Source: Lepiota brunneoincarnata (Eukaryota > Basidiomycota > Agaricomycetes > Agaricales > Agaricaceae). From it: a stretch of 64,000 nucleotides of DNA. The stretch's first letter is position 1, and each line of letters starts with the position of its first letter. Positions 23,725 through 36,749 of the stretch are shown piece by piece. A model generated the notes under the pieces. The model ran no database searches. It was given only the letters and a program-made list of their open reading frames with translations, and was not told where the DNA came from. Position numbers and translations under genes: made by a program. The DNA is taken from assembly GCA_023014365.1 (NCBI GenBank), contig JAEBUN010000005.1:930001-994000 (forward strand). Reading direction: 5' to 3'.

Positions 23725-26700
23725 TTACCTGACAACGTCTTCATTCTTGACAAACTCTCGGCCAAGGCCCTCTCCAGTTATGTCCTCGCAAGCACGAGAG
23801 ATCGATTCAACAATGCGGTCCACTACTTCCCTGCAACAAGAAGCACCAGCTACCTCTTCGGAAATCTCCGTGTAAAGACCACTGCTTGTGCTTGATCCTC
23901 GTCGAATCCGAGCAGGGTCAATGGGAAGCGCCTTGAAAGCGGCGAACATCTTCCCCCCAGTTCTCATAGGTGCTAGCGAAGGGTTCGCTAACAGCCGTGA
24001 TAATGTTGCCGTGGTCTTGCGAGTCAAGCTCCGGGTCTGCAGCTGCAAGGGTGGAGTGGGTATCGTTGGCCTTGTGATGATCGGAGAAGAGGGGTCAAAG
24101 ATGGGTGAACCGAAGCTATTTCGGAGAGAATAACTGGTGACACGGGACTCTTGGTTGGAGTTGTTCCATGTGATGATAAAACCAGCGTTTTGGTCCGTGT
24201 CTCGACTAACCTCTTCGAGCGGTGACAATATGTATGCACCTACGCACCGCCATCCTATTAGCAAACACGCCTGTGGGAAGGATACTTGAGAATCTGTAGT
24301 ATGCACCTTTGCTGATGCTAATGATATCTCCAAGGGGTACCCGGGTGTATAGTTTCACCTTTTCCAAGGCAAAGTCATAGCTCTGACACACGTTGTCAGC
24401 TTCGTTAGTGTTGCCTTTCGCGTACTTACCACGATATAGAGAGCCTTCATAGTCTAAGAGAAGGACAGACTGGTGGGGAAAATATCCGACGAGCCTCAAG
24501 GACATTACTAACCAGTAGCAGAACTTTCTCCTCAAACTTGAGACAAATCTTCGTGTTGAACTCTTCCGGGGCAAACAATGTCCATCCCGATAACAGTCGC
24601 TCACCCTCTGGTAAGACCCGAGAGACTGAGGTTGCTATTGCTTCCGCACGGATTTTGGAAAGTCTGATGAGATCTCGAGGGTCAGAGGACTGGAGTCTCA
24701 ATAGGAATTCCGAGAATACGGAAATGGCACGATTTCCCAGCATAAAATCAATGACCGCTTGGCAAAACCAATCGCTGAAGGTAGAAGTGTACATTCTTCG
24801 TTGGGATCATCCCGTAAGTCTTCTTCCCAGTCGCAGCATAGATATTCCCTCACCTAGCCAATGAGTTCACGCCATCGTTTAGAAGTCCGCTGAGGTCACG
24901 TCTGCCGGTTCTGTCAAAGTGTTAGACATCTTTGGATGAAACAGGGTGGAAATTGGGTAACCTCGTAAAATCCCCCTAATACCAGAGCATAATCAGCGGC
25001 GACCAGATATCAGATCTGGTGAATTCGTTAATTTACCTTCAGTGCTGATGTTCCAGCACTCAGATTTTATATGTCAGGTGAACACGAACCACAATAGCAA
25101 ACAACTTACTAGGCACGGCTTATGGCATCACCGTTATTTGCCCAGACTAAACACGGCATGGAATGAGTGTGGGATGGGAGAACCGGAAACCTTCTTCTGC
25201 TTACCATCGTTAAAGACGAGGTCTATTTCCGGCCGCCTCGTTGTAGATGGGTGGGGCAAGGCGAGAGCTCCCAGCTGGTGATCCATGACATGTCGCGCGA
25301 ATGCTGACTAGGTGGCGGTGGCTTAAAGTTGGGGTCGCCGGACGGAAAGGGGAGACGCTTTCTTACCTGCACTACATTGGTCCTATCAAGGCAATCGATA
25401 CAATTTACGCGGAACGCCCCTTTCTGCCGCGAAAACACAGTGTCATGGGATATCCACAGGTATCTAGGGTAGCGATATTAAAAGTGGAGACGGGTCGCAG
25501 CCGAACTGGTTTACCGAGACTCACCCTTGGGCTTCGAATGCACGTTCCATGGCATCAATCAGTTTGGAGATATTTTCGTACCTAAATCAGGATCAATGCC
25601 TCTAAGACGAAACACCATTAATGAAGCCCACTTCATCCCCTTTGTCTCCGTATGGAAGTCATACTCGTGGTATCTGGAGAGCACTCTTTGATAGGAGCTT
25701 CGATGGCATATGTCCATGTTACTCACTGGGCGTCCATGGACCCAAGGTCTTTCATATAATTACGATAGGCTTGGGTGATTGCAGCTTCCTTTCCTTGCTG
25801 TTCCGCCAAGTTCACGATGGTCTGAGGGTCGATGACTAAATATCCTCGGCAACGAAAATGAGGTGGGAGTTAGTACCTGAGGTCCATATAAGGGTATCGT
25901 CCTCTTGAAGTGACGGCGTAAAGCGTCCAGATTTTGTTCGCGCGTTCTGTTTGTCGCCAGGACAGGGGGCGGCTTCAGTCCGGACCCGTTCTGCGTCCAG
26001 AACAAAGGGACTAAATGAAGTCAGAACCTATCGGAAAGAACGAAATAGAACCAATGGTTTACTGGACCCCCGAATTTGAACGTAACTAAAAACGTTCTCC
26101 TTTCCTTCACGCTGCGGGTATGATGCAGTTGTCAGTGAATTTAAGCTACGCGGGGAAATAGACGAAGCTCCACCTCAACCCGCATGATTGTTTCTGTTTC
26201 AACGAAATTAGCCACACGGGCCTCCTCGTCGATTCCCCGGCGCTGATATCGCAAACCCGCCCGGTCTCTCGAACGGCGTGAAACAATGATATAGTCCACA
26301 CCACATTCTTCATTCTGTCCGAGCTCGGATGGAATCACAAAGTTTGCCACCTGAAAATAGCCCTGCATGATCGGGAGAACATACGAATGGAGCTATCCTG
26401 GAAATTTATTATCCGGGTGCAAAAAGCTAACGTGAAGCATACCCCAGCATCTATGAAATGTTTCGACATCCATTCATTCCACCAGAACTGTTTGTCTACA
26501 CGACGCCATAGCGGTAACGTGGGATTGGGCTCTGCGACGGCGGATACCTTTGCCCCGGGTTTCGGGCCCGAGGCTGATGGGTCCGTCTCGGGAGAAGGTA
26601 CAGCTCCAAGACCAGCGAGGAGTTCCTGTTGTTTCTGAGACTTTGCTACCTGTTCTTGCTTATGCTGTAATGATCGTGTGATATCTGTCTGATTGTTAAC

Positions 26701-27968
26701 ACTGTCTGATAGGAGCTATTGCAGCCAAGCGCTATACCAAACGTGTACGAGTAGTACATGCCACCCTTCGTGAATTCCCTGATGCATTCCCGGACAACTT
26801 TATCCTTCCAACTCGGAATGTCTTTCTTCAGTCGTGGTGGGTGGTGGGGCTGTTGTAGCAAGTATCGTTTTAATCACGTTCGTTGGCTCCTCCTTCGCCT
26901 CCTGAATAATTCTATCCAATGCTTCGTGTTCTTGTGCTGCTGACTGTGGTGGCACGATTGGCGGAAGCGTGCCCTGTTGACTGATCGAATTGCGCTTCGA
27001 AAGCCTACTCCAAAAGGATAATCGCGTGGTAAGGGTCTTGAGAATGGGTGAAGTTGCTGTGGATCGTTCGGAAGATGGGGTAGATATACTCGAGGAAAAA
27101 GATTGGGGAGAAGAAGGGCGGAGGGGATCGTCTTCAAAAGCGGCATGGATCGGTGTGATAAGGTTAACTTGAGGTTCGGGTGAAAACTGGACATGATGAG
27201 ATGCATCAGGTAGGCGATCCTACCACCTCTATAGGCGGGGTCTCCTGATTATCTGATTCATCCACTGAGTCTGTGGCAGAGGTTCTCGGAAGCAGTGAAG
27301 GTCTCGCGAGGACTGCATTTCGTGAAGCAATTATTCTGACTGCTGAGCGTGCACGCTCCTCCAAAAGAGGGATTGCAGCCACACTCTTGATACCATAAAC
27401 CTTGTGATTCTGGTCCAGAACTGAAGCAAATGAACATTTACTGGAATGTGCAAACCAGTAAACCTCACCGCTCCCAATCTCGGATCTAGCTGTGATAACG
27501 AAGAAGTATGGACCTGGTGAAGTTGATTAAGCCAGCCCTATCATGGGGCAATGAGAATCGGTGCATGCCGACTCACTCGAATATAGCTCGAGCACACCGA
27601 CAATCCCATACACGATCACGCTTTCACTCCAATCGTACGTTTTCTCATCATCGACGATTTCTTCCACCTTCAGTGACTTTCCCCAAGGAATGCGGATGTA
27701 ATATCCGGGCTCAGCTTTTCCATTCTGGCCGGGAGACTGAGGCCGTACTAGCAACCCTTCCTTAGTAGCCAGAATAGCGAGGTGATCGTGAGGAAATGGA
27801 TGGGGGACTGGGGGGACGACAAATCTCGGCTGTAAAGCTGGAGCATGCAACACTCCTGACGTTGAAGTGCCGACGGTTGTGTTACCAGGTCCATGGCCAC
27901 CAGACTCTGATAAGGGCTTGTTAGGGCAATACAGAAGGCTTGGATGTTTTTGTGAAGAAGCGCTTCAT
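23725..27968 (-). CDS. Sac-domain phosphoinositide phosphatase (Sac2/INPP5F type)
   Basis: Start MKRFFTKTSKPSVLP at 27968. The SAC domain follows across many exons: IPWGKSLKVEEIVDDE, the RSEIGSVLDQNHKVYG block, VRECIREFTKGGMYYSY, FWWNEWMSKHFIDAG, RDRAGLRYQRRGID, RGSIPLFWTQ and the catalytic C-X5-R in FRVNCIDCLDRTNVVQ. Past the catalytic domain is an hSac2-like region (FEEKVLLL, SYDFALEKVKLYTRVPLGDI), which assigns it to Sac2/INPP5F, a PtdIns4P phosphatase of endosomes, rather than to Sac1 or Fig4. The C-terminus ends at TAA 23725. One base too many (CCC-T-AAC at 27923) puts TAA directly after the N-terminal 15 codons. About 15 introns; borders not all resolved. Confidence 0.85.
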
Positions 27969-28213
27969 GGATCCAGGATGAAGGGAAGTCGAGGAATGAA
28001 GTCCAGAAGGTTGTGACAGTGGGCTGATTTCGAAATCAGACGTTCTGACAATGACATCACGACACGAAACACGACAAAACTAATACACCAGGCGTACTAA
28101 CATACGAAGCCTTTCTGTTATAGCTACAATCATAAAGGGGGAGAGCAAACGCGACAGCTACATGACGATAGGTAGAGAAGAAAACAGGAGGAGTGAGTGT
28201 CTCTCCTACTAGT

Positions 28214-31200
28214 CTATGATGTGTATCCTGGGTGTTGATTTTCACCTTGAGGTGCAGAGGTGACGGGGCTGGATTGAGTGGGGCCTGTAGACTGGCTGTG
28301 GCCTTGCTGTTGCTGTTGTTGCTGTTGTTGCTGTTGTTGCTGCTGCTGGCCTTGAGGAAAACGGGTGGAAAAGAAATTATCCCATTGGTCTGAAAAAAAG
28401 ATATCAAGGGTCAATCCTCTCGTAAGATCAGAATCACATACGCCAATCAAACATAGAACCAGGAAGACCTTCGAGGAAGCCGTTGTCGGACATTTCGTAT
28501 TCCGCAAGATTAACACTTTGCCCACCGTCGAGCACGTTCATGACTTGAACGTTCCCTTGAGCCTGTTGGTTCATAGCAGGATTTAGATTTTCATAGTTGA
28601 CCCCGGATTTGTTCAACGGCGTAAAGTTCACCATTGACGTTTGAGGCTGTCGCTGCGGCTGCTGCTGTGGAGGCTGATTCCCCGTGCCAGCTGACGAGCG
28701 CACGGCCGAAATCCGAGTCAGTAAGGCGATCGAGAATATATGCCAGTGATCTCGAACCGTCTCATCCACTATTGTTAAGAACCGGAGGTGATGCAGAAGT
28801 TCGGCCAATCAGATGATGCAGTGGCACGACTATCATGCACACTGGTCCTGCTCCGCTTGTGGAGATACGGCCCGGAGTACTGTAAACGTGGCTTACCTTG
28901 AGGGCTCTCATTCGATGTAATAATTGTTCCTGCAGGAAGATCCTTCAAGTCCTCCTCTATGGTGCGAGTCTGAGCGACGAACACTCCTCCTCCTGGCCGT
29001 GTTGGGTCTTTTTGATATTCAAGACTCAACGGTGGTTTCGGTGTGACACCACCGGTCGGGTTGAGCGCAGGGGTTTCGATAGGCAGGGGGGGTCCTTGTG
29101 TTGCTTCATACAACAAAGCGATAATCTCCGCCGTCTAATGAGATTGATGCGTCATGGTTAATGGGGAGAGTGAGGCGAAACATCTGTTAGCAAAGCCACC
29201 TGTCAAATGATGTGTTCCACGCGACTGACCTTGCGCCTGGTTGACATATGGTCGGGGTTGATGGCTTTCTCCCACCTCCGGATACAATCTCGTAATTTAC
29301 GAAGCTTTTCCGCAGCTTCATGATCCTTTCTGCGTACCCAGGTATGGTACTATGGAAACAGGCAATTAGCATAGCCATTTATCCTATTCGGAGAAACACC
29401 CACTTGAACCAGTGCACATGATGTAGCAGCATAGGCCACCAACAACCAAACATCATAGACGTCCTCGTGTGCATCTAGCCAATCGATGGCCTCGCCAGTA
29501 AGGGTTACGAGTTTTGTCCATTGCTCCACCGTCAGACCAAACTTGAGATGGGCAGGGCAAGAGTAGCTAATGCGCATGAAGACGCGCCAGAACATCATGC
29601 ACAGACAGGCGTAAAGAACGTGAAGCAATCCTAAGAGAGTCGATTGAATCGTGTGTTCGAGCTGAGCATTGCGGATCTCGTACCTGCGTTGCGTGGTGTC
29701 TCAGGTCCTCGGAATTTGAGACTGGCTGGAAGCGACCGTTGCCAATCCTCGATATCTTGCAGGAGCTGGTTGAGCGTCTCATCAGAGGTAAAAGTGAGAC
29801 CGGAAGGACTAAGCACAGGTCAGGGAGACAAGCCGTGCATTTTAAGTATGCGCTCACCTGTAGATGGCCTTCAACACACGGCCCAGGATGACACTCAATC
29901 GCACAAGCTCGTCCATGTAGAGGCCGTTGTCACCATCAAAGGAAGGAAGCCGAGCATCACAGTCCTGCACATCGATCATGTAAGGGTGTCCGTATGCTAG
30001 GCTCGTCCTGCAGGCACAATTCAGACTTGCGCACGTTCAATATAAAATGATTACGCACCATCGATCAGAAATGAGACACGCTCCCCAGAGACGGCGTCTA
30101 AGCTCAAGGTTCTGCTTGACGGATTCTGCTCGATGTAAGCCGAGGTCTTGCGCCTAAGTAGTAAATTAATTAACGGGAGGGGAGATGTCCGTGCTTCTAG
30201 ACTCACCATTCTGATTGCAGTCCCGAGGCGGATCCACAAGGCCGAAAGAGCGTTGGGAACGAACTGTGAGTGACAATCACCAGTCATGCACAGGATGAGG
30301 AGCGCTTGGACATTTGCAATTGAAGGAGTGGAGAGCACATCGTCTGCCTTGATGACACTATTTATGGCGTATCGCATGGAGTCGAAAATTGTGTGAGGAA
30401 CGTCGCGGCGGGCTGCTGCGACGAGGCACATCGAATACAATAGAACAGGAGGTGGGTTGGGGGTCGAGAGGAACTCAACTTGAGTTACCACAGGAAGCAT
30501 AGGACCAACATCGGTAAAATACGAGTTGACAAGCTTTTCAATAACATCTTTCTCGATATGCAGGTCTATGGGTTTTGAATGGACTAACTGCTGCTCTTCT
30601 GTGGGAGGCTTTTGCACTGTGATAAGTCCGTCGCCATTTTTACTGACCTCGAACGTGTGGTGGTATCGAAGATCGTAGTTCTCATATATGCGCGAAGAAA
30701 TGGTGGCTTGAGAGTGTAATAGGTGGTAAGGTGAAGTCGGTCCTAAAGCGTTTTGTGAGTCTGTTCATGACCCAGGGAGAAATGTCGGAATATGGTGCTA
30801 TAGGACTTACCGAAAACGCCCACATCGCGTCGAGGCGCAGGATCATTGCTGGGAGAGGAAACGGGGCGGCTATTAGTGTCAGTCTTGTCTTTTGGGCCAG
30901 CTGCCGCGGTTGCCGTCTCTTCCTCCAACTTCTTTTTCTTGAATCTAGTTTCCGTAATGGGAAGAAAGAAAGTACATTCGAAGGAAAATTGTTTGCAGTG
31001 CTGACAGACAGGCGGGTCCTTACCATATGGAATTAGCGCACAAAGCAAACCCAAGAGACTGACGGGTAATTACCACGTCCGGAAGAATATCACAGCGAAT
31101 CTTACGGGCTCGACAAGAGTCGCAAGCACGTTGCTGATGGCAGAAAGTAATGAGCAGCGCAAACAATTGGCGGATAGCGTGCCACGACCTACAGTCTTCG

Positions 31201-32047
31201 TACGCTTCTTAAGATCGACAATGCTCTGCTGTGCCTGTGTTTGCTGCGCAGAAGAGGAGCGAGGGATGTCGCTGCCAGAAGCACCTGCTTCTTCATCAGA
31301 GGCCTTGTCGCCAGACTTCCCGAGAGGCTCAGCAGGCAAAGATTTGCGCTTGCGCTTGCCCGCCATTCCTGCAGACATCATAGGTGACGGAGCCGTCTGG
31401 GGGTGCTCTGGGTGGGGCGCCGAGCGTGGAGGAGGATACATAACCATCGGCTGGGGATAGGCTGGGTACGATGGATAGCCAGCAGGAGGGTAATGTTGCG
31501 GATGCATTGGATATGCATACTGGGGATGATGAGGAGGCATGGGGACTTGAGGAGAGTGTTGGTGAATTTGCTGAGGATGCTGTTGGTGTTGCTGGTAGGG
31601 TTGCTGCTGGTGCTGCTGAGAAAAGGGGGAGCCGTTGATCGGATATGTAGGGTTCATGATGAAAGTAGGAGGATGAGGATATGGGTGAAAGATAGGTCCA
31701 CGGGGCGGGTATAGCGGGTACGAGGCTGTCGGAGGACAAGGGGGAGAAGATAATGGGTAGTAGACTCAGCGTCGTGATGCATAATGGGTCCAGGTACGTA
31801 TTCCGAACTCACGTTGGGCGTACGGGTATTCTCGTAAACTGAAGACACCTTCCTGGCGTTCCGGATGTTTTGGGTCTTTAGATATGTGGGATGGCTGCCT
31901 TTTGTGCCGCGGCCTACGGGTGGTCGGCTTGGGGGAGGCCTGTGTCGGCTGGGATGGACTTTGTGTCGGAGTCAGCGGCAGCGGCTGGTGCGGCAACGGC
32001 TGGGAGGGACTGGCAGTAAGGCTTGGTTCGCCGGGAGGAGTTGTCAT
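28214..32047 (-). CDS. Zn2Cys6 transcription factor with fungal-specific regulatory domain
   Basis: Start MTTPPGEPSLTASP at 32047; a Pro/Gln/His-rich region follows. The binuclear cluster is assembled over an intron: ACDSCRARKIRCDILPD, then PPVCQHCKQFSFECTFF, i.e. six Cys. Next is the fungal_trans domain with LLYSMCLVAAARRDVP, NVQALLILCMTGDCHSQ, ALWIRLGTAIRM, a RRRLWGACLISDR region, and RLSVILGRVLKAIYSP. The tail has Gln-rich tracts, one of about 15 consecutive Gln (28310-28353), and ends at NQHPGYTS with TGA at 28214. The layout is that of regulators often annotated as XlnR-like, but the target genes cannot be inferred. Confidence 0.85.
28310..28353. repeat. CAG/CAA (polyglutamine) repeat in transcription factor
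   Basis: Plus strand reads as ctg/ttg triplets and codes for about 15 Gln on the minus strand. Mixed CAA/CAG codons suggest a moderately stable tract in the activation region. Confidence 0.9.
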
Positions 32048-33206
32048 CTTCCTCCTGGAGTTCTCCGGGTTTTAAGACTTTCCAGTGGGCGATCGGTAGG
32101 CCGCCGATGTGACCAAGCTCCTCTTTCCGAACCTGTAAATCTGCTTAGCTAAAAGTTAATTCGGCCTCAAGTTCTTTTGCTAATCCCTTTATTTCCTGTC
32201 CTGGACACGAGCCTCCTGGGTCGTTTATGCCTTTCAGTTGGCACGTCCGGAATGCCCAAAGTTTGTTGTGCTGCGGCTGACCTCGATGGTGGCTGGGTGC
32301 CGAGCATGCGAACCACAAACCGGGCAAGTGATGCCGAGTCACAAAACCAAACTCCGCTCCAATCCCTATTTTATTTTTCAAGGCAAGGGCTCCGCGAACA
32401 TACAAACAACACGATCTCACAAGCGCGATCTGGTTCCCTTAGCACATTGGCGACTCTCTCAAAGCATTCCATCGATTCTTCCACGATCATTCATCTCATC
32501 CCACCTTTGGATAGCCCGAATTCCATCTGATTGAACCCAGGCGCACTGCCAGACAAGGGTAGATTTGTTAACAGCCGCTACAATCGCGAGCCCGTGGCGG
32601 CCGTACTTTGACCCAATTCGTATTACGAGGATAACCTCAGGTTCCAGTTAACATTCAGAAACTCTGAATGGCAGGCAGGTGGCTTCCATCGCGATGTCAT
32701 CAGGGCTGATCTTGTCAGATGTGCACGATTGTGGGTGCGTCACAGGAACCATTCCACCTTGTCCGTCGTTTCCTCCGGCGGCAGATCCATGAACCAGGTA
32801 CCCAATGGGCTATTCCCCCCTTGAGTAGTGTGCGCAGCTTGACATCTTCAGACATTGTACCATGAGTCCCTTCAACCATTTACGGTTAAACGGAACGGGG
32901 AAAGAGGGACCATCGGAGTCATCAACCTTCTTCTGACTCAACCCATCCTCATACCCCCAACCCTTCCCACCAATGAACGTCCCCCATTTTTTTTCCCAAC
33001 CACGCGTGCACTCGCACACAACCTTATGGGTGTGGAGCCGATGTCTCATCAGGCCGGCCAATTCAGTTTTGAAACATTTAAAGCTACCCAGACCGTCTTT
33101 CGCTTTCATCGTGGAAATAACCATTCATTAGCCAATCACCGCAAACGTGGCAAAAATGGTAGTGTTACGCGACAAGATATTATTGACCTCGAGAATCCAA
33201 CACAAG
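32048..33206. other. intergenic, no gene recognised
   Basis: 1.16 kb between the transcription-factor start and the ERF2-like stop, both minus strand. It holds the upstream region of the regulator (long 5' region, usual for such genes). Open frames on either strand show no domain or exon logic. Confidence 0.5.
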
Positions 33207-35606
33207 CTAATTGTGTGAACCATCCCAGATGCCCCCGCCCCCGTCTATCAGTCCCGGGTTTACCTCCCGCTTGTCCTCCGTCGCGACCTGCGGATGCGTC
33301 AAGCCACGAGTACCCTGCCGGTCTGCACAGCACATTCACCAAATTACGCCTCCAGCTGCCGTGAGAGAATGGGTTCGGGGGCGGTGAATCTGGTATCAGA
33401 CTCTTATGTGCTTGGTTGCGAATCTATTGGAAGGGTCAGATCAGGAGCACGATTGTCGGCCATCCCTCGGGACCCCATACACAGATGACAGGTCCAAGGG
33501 TAAACTTCGACTGGCGAACTGAACACACACCTGTTCGATTGTTGTTATATTAAGAAGAAGAAGCTGCATATAATAGAAAATCGGTCAAATGATGTTCCAG
33601 ATCCAAACAAATTGGGGATTGGTTGACAACCCCAACCAATCAGATAATGTGGTTAAAACAAGGAGCACTCACTCTCATATGGTATAATAGAAGCGCAGCA
33701 ACTGGCCAAATTATCGCAACCGACAAGCAAAACGCCACAACGCTCCCGGCCCCTCGCCGCAACGCATGTCGGAAATCCACGTTTTCTCGAGAGGTGAGAA
33801 AGTACAGATGAAGGGCCGATGTACAAATGATAAGTATCAGTGTCAGAGTCTGGGCACATCCAAAAATGAGATCAGATCAGACGCCTTTTGCCCATTATTG
33901 GGGGCTACTTACGGCTGACAACAGCAACACGAAGAACGTTGTGTAATTACGACGACCCACGCAGTTGTTCACCCACTGACAGTGATGGTCGCATCCATCA
34001 ACGCAGTTGTCACACTATGTGCCCACTGAGTCACAGATTGATGAAAGGGTGCTGTAACAAAGACCTACCATTTTGCAATGACTTGATCGTGGAGGCCGGT
34101 AAGTTCTGCAAGTAGAGCAGTATTTCGTCCGAACACTATGGGAGCTCAATCCCTCGGCAGGTCATCAAGAAAACGTTTCACTCACACGTCGTGCCGAACC
34201 TTCAAGTCTCGAGGCATTGGCACTCGGGATCCCCCATCCGAAGGCGTTTCACTTGAACATGGAGGGTCAGGGTCCAATTCCCGAGGCAAAATTCCCGGAT
34301 CCGTCGTTGCCTGCAGGCACACATAGATCAGTGTCGGTATCTACACCCAATTCAGGTCACCCAGATGGCAACATACCGTTGCCAGCATGCTCGAGATCAC
34401 TAAAAGTGCCATATAGACCCCAACAGCAGCCACTGCTGGACTCTCATTCTGCCACCACCACACGCATGTCGTTCCAAACCAGACACCAGCAATAGCGAGA
34501 ACCAGGAAAAATGACGCAATAAACGCCAGAGGCGAATCGCCTCCAGTCAATATATGACCTCGAAAGAAAAACTTATTGTTTGACGGATGAAGCTCGTACT
34601 TGCGACGGGGAGCTCCTGTGTTGGGTTTGAGGATAGGGATAGCAGATAAAGGAGGCCGCCGATCAGGGGGTCGGGGAATGAAGGATGGATCAGGCGAAGG
34701 CGAATGTGAAGTGTGAATACCAGAGTGTCGACGATCGACTCCTAGGGAGTCAATCAGGATACCAGGAGACGATGTACGCTCTGAATGCACAGATGTCCTA
34801 GGTAGACCGAATCCATTTTCCTCGTCTCCTCGTTTCCCTTCGAAAGTTGTGCGTTCTTCGGCAGGTAGGTGTTTGGTGCTAGGAGACTTCCTGATGGAGT
34901 CCAAACTAAGTCCCCGACTGAGTCCCATTACTTTATCAAAACTCGTTCGCATTATATTCTTCGGCATGAAACTAGAATTAGTGCCACTACGATCCCGCAC
35001 CGTGGAAGCGCGTCCCGTGGGATTGCTGGGGCGGTCGACAAGCGGTAAGAGTGGCTCTCGACTTTGCTTTAAGCGCTTTGGCGGAGGAGGGTCTTGCGTA
35101 TTTACATAAAATTGATCAGCTCCTCTAGAACCCTCCGGGTGATCGTCGAAGCTTTCGGAATGCCGGGTTACGTCGGCAAGCTGAAAAAACTCGGGATCTT
35201 GTGAGTTACGAACGACGTCGTTGGCGGAGGCTGCAGAACTGGGACGCGAGTATTCTAGCTGGTTATGCGGCCTTGAGGGGCGAAAAAAGGACATGGAGGG
35301 CTGGATGCCACCAGCATGGGTAGTAGAGTGCAGGTGGTGTGTGAAGGTTGCAAAGGTTGGCGAAGTCGGTGGTTGAGAGTCTCCAGGTGGTCGATTTATT
35401 ACATGGGACGCTGAGCGCGAGTGCGGTGGAGGACTCGAGGGTCCCGAAATGCTGCTCACTGTCGTTCCACCTTGAGGTCTCTGAGTTATTGTGGTATTGA
35501 GGGTGGTAGGTAAAGGAAGTTGTGAGCCCTGTGAATTTCGTTTGCTGCCCGTGGGAGAGGAGGGGGAAGCCGTCGATGAGAGTGGTAGGGATTGTGAGGA
35601 TGCCAT
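33207..35606 (-). CDS. ERF2: DHHC protein S-palmitoyltransferase (ERF2-like)
   Basis: Long disordered N-terminus (from [11 protein letters not shown] at 35606; an in-frame Met also at 35621), then [19 protein letters not shown] and two membrane helices up to about 34345. Next come [17 protein letters not shown] and the catalytic cysteine-rich motif [17 protein letters not shown] at about 33965-34020, then helices, [18 protein letters not shown] and [27 protein letters not shown]. This order is diagnostic of ERF2, the Ras palmitoyltransferase of the ER/Golgi that works with Erf4. A frame shift near 33305 leads from SWLDA into [17 protein letters not shown] and TAG at 33207; without it a longer, unusual tail is read. 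Confidence 0.88.
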
Positions 35607-35693
35607 GATAGCAAGTTGCACACGATGGCGAAAGAGAAACGAGCGAGCTGACTGAGTTTGTGAACAAAGACGAGGAGTATGTGAGTTGGCGCT

Positions 35694-35900
35694 TTAGCTT
35701 CTTTTCGGCGACATGAACAATGACGAGAGTGTCGAGACGGCCAGCACTATCAAGTACAGCGCCTGAGAAGGGGTATAGATCCGTAAAAGATACAGCACGG
35801 GAGGCTGCACTTGAACACGGAGGAGAAAAACCACCAAGTGCCTTGTCACGTCTGAATGTATTGACATCTTGATATGGTAGTCACTTCCCACCTCACGCAC
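35694..35900 (-). CDS. small hydrophobic ORF, uncertain
   Basis: 68 codons (or 57 from the inner Met), with two hydrophobic stretches (VVFLLRVQVQPPVLYLL, ALYLIVLAVSTLSSLF) and a basic end, SPKRS. It lies just upstream of the ERF2-like start on the same strand. It could be a small membrane protein, an upstream ORF of ERF2, or chance. No homologue comes to mind. Confidence 0.25.
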   Translation of the reverse strand: MREVGSDYHIKMSIHSDVTRHLVVFLLRVQVQPPVLYLLRIYTPSQALYLIVLAVSTLSSLFMSPKRS

Positions 35901-36740
35901 AAGGGCAACCTACCCTTCTCAATAAACGGATACACATGTCCAGCCTTCTAGCCTGAAATGAGTTTTCAACCATGGGACAAGCTACAGGAAGTTTAGAACG
36001 GTGCGTATTAGAGCCCTGCACTCATCGCCCTGGTCTTTCGAAGCGCAATCAGAAGCTCAAGTTCGGCGCTGATTTCGAACGTGCTGTTTTATGAGCCTTG
36101 TATTTTGTGTTTCGATACCTCGAGGCTCAGGGCATCTACCCTAGCGAGCTGGGCCTGCCCTACAGCCCAGTTCATCCTACTGGTCGGTGGCTGTTGCCTC
36201 ACCACACACAGCACCTATTCTACATCTTGACTTCCAAACCTTCGGAACCATGCCTCGGTACCGTATAAAAGGATTAACACCTGCTTGGAGCCTTGGGCGC
36301 TGATGAGAGAATATGTCGCCCAACGACACAAGATATCTAATTTCCACAATCGTTCACTATGGGGATGTCCAGGGTCGCCGTGGCGGTCGGACTAATATTC
36401 CATCAGGAAAAGCGGGGGATATGGACGTAGCAGTGAATAGGTTTCATTCTGAAAATACCCTCCATCTTGGAATTTGACTTGAAGAGAAATATAGCGTGAG
36501 CTGCGGAACCCAAAACATGCTAACAAGTTGTGCTGGGCCCCATTAGTACGTATGGCACGATGCTGGAGCGTTTAGCCCCGCAGCCCAGGACGATGCCTTG
36601 ATAGACAAATGAGAGGAGACAGCGTCATTGTTTACACGTTTGCGTCTCACATCAGATGTCCGGCTTTCATGTTCACCTGTGCTCATTGGTTCACGCCAAC
36701 CGGCCTTCCAAATCCCGGTCTCTTCGCCTTAGCTTGAACA
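35901..36740. other. divergent intergenic region ERF2-like/CAB4
   Basis: About 840 bp without a recognised gene. A good TATA-like element, tataaaa at 36264-36270, is followed by a plausible leader, but no conserved coding frame starts after it; CAB4 begins 470 bp further on. Confidence 0.35.
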
Positions 36741-36749
36741 GTGCGGTTA

